From NCBI GenBank assembly GCA_041574955.1, contig JBFGNS010000178.1:1-8171 (forward strand): a stretch of 8,171 nt of DNA, in the 5' to 3' direction. Below the pieces are notes generated by a model. It saw only the letters and a program-made list of their open reading frames with translations, ran no database searches and had not been told where the DNA came from. This document shows positions 5,919 through 8,171 of this stretch, piece by piece (position 1 is the stretch's first letter; every line of letters starts with the position of its first letter). Both the position numbers and the translations under genes were made by a program. This DNA comes from CALZJC01 sp041574955. GTDB lineage: Bacteria; Acidobacteriota; Thermoanaerobaculia; Multivoradales; JAHEKO01.

Positions 5919-6383
5919 TCAGTCGGCCAGGCTGTCGCGCACGGCTTCGAGGAACTCCTCGGCGCCGGCGGTGCGCAGGCGCGCGGCGACCAGGAACCAG
6001 GCCAGAAACGCCAGTACCAGCCCGGCCGGGGCGAGAGCCAGGAGCTGGGGCCGGAACGGCCACAGGATCACCGGGAGCGAGCCCAGCGCTCCGAGCAGAA
6101 GGATGCCCAGGGGGCCGCGGCGCAGCCGGTAGACGGCACGCTCGACCCGGATCACCAGCCGCGTGCCCCGGCCGCCCGCGCGCGCCTCGAGCCGGCCGTC
6201 GAGCAGCCCCACGCGCAGGCCGGCGCTGAGCGGCAGCGTCAGGCGCCCGCCGCCTTCGTGCGGCTGCCAGTCGGCGCCCCACTCTTTGGCGGTGCGCGCC
6301 ACCGCGGCCAGCGCCTCGGACGGCGGAGCGGTGAGCTCGACCGACAGGTCTGCGGGCAAGCCGACGGGCAGCTCGTCGCTCAC
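5919..6383 (-). CDS. Small two-helix membrane protein of unknown function
   Basis: I do not recognise this 154-residue protein. It starts at GTG 6383, which overlaps the aminotransferase stop by four bases (GTGA), so translation is probably coupled; AGGG lies nine bases before the GTG. An upstream start would extend the frame 24 codons into the aminotransferase and gives a low-complexity Ala/Gly/Arg stretch, so I rejected it. Residues 1-85 look like a soluble domain with strand-like segments (LSVELTAP 13-20, GRLTLPL 46-52, RLVIRVERAV 75-84). The opening strand followed by a helix (PSEALAAVARTAKEWG) resembles lipid- or ligand-binding alpha/beta domains, but this is only an impression. Two hydrophobic segments follow at about 91-109 and 113-133, joined by a short FRPQ turn, then a charged helix (AEEFLEAVRDSLAD) to the end. 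A helical hairpin with both termini in the cytoplasm is likely. Its closeness to the aminotransferase suggests shared expression, not necessarily shared function. Confidence 0.75.
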   Translation of the reverse strand: MSDELPVGLPADLSVELTAPPSEALAAVARTAKEWGADWQPHEGGGRLTLPLSAGLRVGLLDGRLEARAGGRGTRLVIRVERAVYRLRRGPLGILLLGALGSLPVILWPFRPQLLALAPAGLVLAFLAWFLVAARLRTAGAEEFLEAVRDSLAD

Positions 6384-7246
6384 GCCGGCGCCCTGGCGGC
6401 CGCCTGCTCGCGGCGCTCGAGCTGGCCCAGCGCGGCTCCCAGCCGCCGGGTCCACGCCCCCGTCGAGCCGCCGGCGACCGGCTCGCCGTCGATCGTGGTG
6501 ACGGCCTGGAGGCCGGTGATCGTGCCGGTCAGGAACGCCTCGCTCCAGTCGCCGCGAGCGGCCATTCGCGGCGGCGTCTCGCGCAGCTCGAGCCCGGCGT
6601 CGCGGGCGAGCCCGACCACCAGCGCGCGGGTCACCCCGGCCAGCACCCGGCCGTCGAGCGGGTGGGTCTCGAGCACCTCGCCGCGGCAGGCGAAGAAGTT
6701 GGCGCTACCGGCCTCGCGCACCTCGCCGCCCTCGCCCACGAACACCACCTCGTCGCTGCCGGCGTCGCGCGCCGCCAGCTTGCCCAGCGCGGTGGCCAGC
6801 ATGCTGGTGGTCTTCAAATCGCAGTGGCGCCAGCGGGCGTCGGGCACCGTGGTCACCGCCATGTCTCGCGTAGCCGGCGGGTCGTAGACGCGCTCGGTGG
6901 CCTCGAGGAAGACGGTGGGCTGCCGGTCGGTCGGCGGAAACCGGCTGCGTGGTCCCGCGCCGCGGCTGACCTGGAGATAGAGGAAGCCGGTGCCGAGCTC
7001 GCAGGCGGCCACCAGCTCGCGGCAGCGGCCGGCGAGATCGGCGGGCTCCGGGATGCGGATCCTCTCGAGGCCGGCTCGCAGGCGGGCGAGGTGGGGCTCG
7101 AGAAACAGGATCGAGCCGTCCACCACCTTCAAGCCCTCGTACAGCGAGTCGCCGAACAGGAAGCCGCGGTCCCGTGGATCGAGCCGCGCCTCGGCGAGCG
7201 GCAGAATCCGGCCATCGAGATGGCAGAGACCGGGGCGAAAGGGCAT
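6380..7246 (-). CDS. Class IV PLP aminotransferase, D-amino-acid transaminase-like
   Basis: This gene encodes 288 residues, the usual size for fold-type IV transaminases. The best match from memory is bacterial D-alanine/D-amino-acid transaminase, which makes D-Glu or D-Ala from keto acids. DRGFLFGDSLYEG (26-38) matches the Tyr-containing active-site loop (Y36); PHLARLRAG carries the phosphate-binding Arg (R55); YLQVSRGAGPR (90-100) matches the carboxylate-binding segment; CDLKTTS holds the catalytic lysine K145, the same number as in the Bacillus enzyme; VREAGSANFF supplies E178; TGTITG (240-245) contacts phosphate. One difference: the Bacillus R-x-H carboxylate trap (R98, H100) reads R100-S-R102 here and the loop is one residue shorter, so substrate choice may differ. 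Aminodeoxychorismate lyase or branched-chain aminotransferase remain possible. ATG 7246 is preferred over GTG 7252 because GGAG sits five bases before it and overlaps the GTG. The stop overlaps the next gene by four bases. Confidence 0.9.
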   Translation of the reverse strand: MPFRPGLCHLDGRILPLAEARLDPRDRGFLFGDSLYEGLKVVDGSILFLEPHLARLRAGLERIRIPEPADLAGRCRELVAACELGTGFLYLQVSRGAGPRSRFPPTDRQPTVFLEATERVYDPPATRDMAVTTVPDARWRHCDLKTTSMLATALGKLAARDAGSDEVVFVGEGGEVREAGSANFFACRGEVLETHPLDGRVLAGVTRALVVGLARDAGLELRETPPRMAARGDWSEAFLTGTITGLQAVTTIDGEPVAGGSTGAWTRRLGAALGQLERREQAAARAPA

Positions 7247-7251
7247 CTTCA

Positions 7252-7255
7252 CTCC
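7252..7255 (-). promoter_or_regulatory. Ribosome binding site deciding the aminotransferase start
   Basis: On the minus strand GGAG is followed by TGAAG and then ATG at 7246. The final G of this site is the first base of the alternative GTG start at 7252, so a ribosome using GGAG would initiate at the ATG. Confidence 0.65.
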
Positions 7256-7354
7256 ACTGCCAAGGTAAGAAGCGTTCTAGACGACCGCACGGACTCCACT
7301 CGGACCGCTCGCGCCGGGATCAGATCGACGCTTCGTGTCCACCTGCCTACCGCG

Positions 7355-7387
7355 GGCGGTGGCAGGCCGCAGCCCGCTGCCGCCGCC
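7355..7387. other. Second imperfect intergenic hairpin
   Basis: GGCGGTGGCAG (7355-7365) pairs with CTGCCGCCGCC (7377-7387) across an 11-base loop. The pairing is complete with one G-U on the plus strand, and has one A-C mismatch on the minus strand. It could be part of a dus terminator, a leader structure for the aminotransferase, or chance pairing in GC-rich DNA. Confidence 0.3.
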
Positions 7388-7425
7388 GGGGACCGGGCCG
7401 GGAGGAAACCGGGTCGGCGGCCGCG

Positions 7426-7465
7426 CCCAACTGCCCAGCAGTGGACCAGAGAGCTGGCAGTGGGG
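7426..7465 (-). terminator. Imperfect hairpin after the dus stop codon
   Basis: CCCAACTGCCCAGC (7426-7439) and GCTGGCAGTGGGG (7453-7465) can pair over about 12 bp with one mismatch and one bulge, around a 13-base loop. It begins 24 bases past the dus stop on the transcribed strand. There is no T-run, so the terminator role is tentative. Confidence 0.35.
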
Positions 7466-7489
7466 AGAAAGCAGCGGTCCAAGTGGACC

Positions 7490-8171
7490 TCAGGCAGCCT
7501 CTTCGACCGATATCTCGTCGAAGAAGCCCTCGACCGCCGCCAGGAAGCTCGGCACGTCGGGCAGCTGGTTGATCCGCTGGCGGAGCTTCCGGCCGTGGGG
7601 CAGGCCGTGGGTGTACCAGCCGGTGAACTTGCGGAGCTTGTGGAGCGCGAAGCGGGACGGCTCGCGCTCGGCCACCAGCCGGAAGTGGCCCAGGATCAGC
7701 CGGCGGCGGTCCTCGAGAGTCGGCTCGGGGACGCTGCCGCCGCTCATCCGCGCCGCGATCTGGCGGAAGATCCACGGGTTCTTGGTGGCGGCGCGGGCCA
7801 CCATGACGCCGTCGCAGCCGGTCTGGCGCAGCATGCGGAGCGCATCCTCGGGCTCGCGGACATCGCCGTTGCCAATGACCGGTATGGAGAGGGCCTCCTT
7901 CAGCCGGGCGATCGCCGACCAGTCGGCCTGGCCGGTGAACATCTGCTTGGCGGTGCGGCCGTGCATAGACACCGCCGCCACGCCCTGCGCCTCGCACAGC
8001 TTGCCGAGCTCTATATAGCTTTGGCGCCTATGGTCGAGCCCGATCCGGAACTTGACCGTCAGCGGGATCGACAGCCGCTTCCGGACCGCGGCGATCATCC
8101 GCTCGGCCAGCCCCAGATCGCCCATCAGCGCGGCGCCGGCGCAGCCCTTGAGCACCTTGTTGGCCGGGCAG
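7490..8171 (-). CDS. dusB: tRNA-dihydrouridine synthase, DusB/NifR3 type (5' end cut by window edge)
   Basis: The visible part is 226 residues; the N-terminal ~95-100 are beyond the right edge. Dus enzymes are FMN flavoproteins that reduce specific uridines in the tRNA D-loop using NADPH. The first visible codon is the Cys of CPANKV, the conserved GCPxxKV motif whose cysteine is the proton donor. Further family motifs, numbered from that Cys, are LTVKFRIG (37-44, FMN-binding Lys), MHGRTAKQMFTGQADW (69-84), IPVIGNGDV (96-104) and MVARAATKNPWIF (123-135, FMN phosphate region), completing the TIM barrel. The helical tRNA-binding domain follows, with LRKFTGWYTHGLPHGRKLRQ (179-198), typical of the DusB/NifR3 branch. 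The C-terminus ends naturally at TGA 7492-7490. Expected full length is about 320-330 residues. Assignment to DusB over other Dus groups rests on that C-terminal motif. The true start cannot be seen; internal ATGs such as the one at 8125-8123 would lack the catalytic Cys. Confidence 0.93.
   Translation of the reverse strand, partial: CPANKVLKGCAGAALMGDLGLAERMIAAVRKRLSIPLTVKFRIGLDHRRQSYIELGKLCEAQGVAAVSMHGRTAKQMFTGQADWSAIARLKEALSIPVIGNGDVREPEDALRMLRQTGCDGVMVARAATKNPWIFRQIAARMSGGSVPEPTLEDRRRLILGHFRLVAEREPSRFALHKLRKFTGWYTHGLPHGRKLRQRINQLPDVPSFLAAVEGFFDEISVEEAA

Larger units (their letters stand above)
7247..7489 (-). other. Non-coding gap between dus and aminotransferase genes
   Basis: This 243-bp stretch holds no gene that I can support; the short open frames are Pro/Arg-rich and overlap the flanking signals. 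It contains two imperfect hairpins (7355-7387 and 7426-7465), a possible minus-strand -10 box TAGAAC at 7274-7279 with no clear -35, and the octamer ACTCCACT twice (7251-7258 and 7293-7300), the first copy overlapping the ribosome site. The gap suggests that the aminotransferase has its own promoter. Confidence 0.5.

Noticed and set aside
5850..6887. 345-codon plus-strand open frame opposite the membrane protein and aminotransferase
   Set aside because: Low-complexity Arg/Ala/Ser/Gln composition without motifs; the minus strand carries a recognisable transaminase here.
7249..7482. 77-residue open frame between dus and the aminotransferase
   Set aside because: It needs a TTG start, is Pro/Arg/Ala-rich, and overlaps both hairpins and the aminotransferase ribosome site. 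I cannot exclude a leader peptide, but nothing supports it.
7490..8155. Complete small Dus protein starting at an internal codon near 8155
   Set aside because: The frame is open to the window edge and the catalytic CPANKV motif lies upstream of that codon, so this is a truncated view of a longer gene.

Overview
The window is a very GC-rich (roughly 70 % by eye) bacterial chromosome segment with densely packed genes. The PQQ-type beta-propeller family at the left edge, the DUF305/LVIVD fusion and the high GC suggest an Acidobacteriota-like lineage (for example Thermoanaerobaculia) or a similar soil or sediment metagenome bin. That placement is a weak inference; no rRNA or other strong phylogenetic marker is present apart from tmRNA.

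Layout. (1) 1-1275, minus: an exported PQQ-like beta-propeller protein, cut by the left edge. (2) 1276-1414: a divergent promoter region with a perfect 14-bp tandem duplication next to a perfect 14-bp palindrome. (3) 1415-3958, plus: a large secreted protein joining an N-terminal DUF305 domain, an acidic linker and an LVIVD-type beta-propeller. 36 bp later comes (4) 3995-5071, plus: a cytosolic M14-like zinc carboxypeptidase homologue. (5) 5075-5317: six regularly spaced copies of a 22-nt repeat in the convergent gap, then a perfect GC hairpin. (6) 5417-5768, minus: tmRNA (ssrA), complete with CCA end and a readable proteolysis tag, ANDNLALAA. (7) 5919-6383, minus: a small two-helix membrane protein of unknown function, overlapping by four bases the stop of (8) 6380-7246, minus: a class IV PLP aminotransferase of the D-amino-acid transaminase type. 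(9) 7247-7489: a non-coding gap with two imperfect hairpins. (10) 7490-8170, minus: the C-terminal two thirds of a DusB-type tRNA-dihydrouridine synthase, cut by the right edge exactly at its catalytic cysteine.

How the parts relate. The right-hand block is core metabolism and translation upkeep (tRNA modification, amino-acid transamination, ribosome rescue), all on the minus strand. The left-hand block is accessory: two divergently transcribed exported beta-propeller proteins and a peptidase homologue that may share a transcript with the DUF305 fusion. The two blocks converge on the repeat array. I see no phage, transposase, toxin-antitoxin, CRISPR or defence genes. The parts least explained by known families are the repeat array beside ssrA, the DUF305-LVIVD fusion, and the small membrane protein coupled to the aminotransferase.
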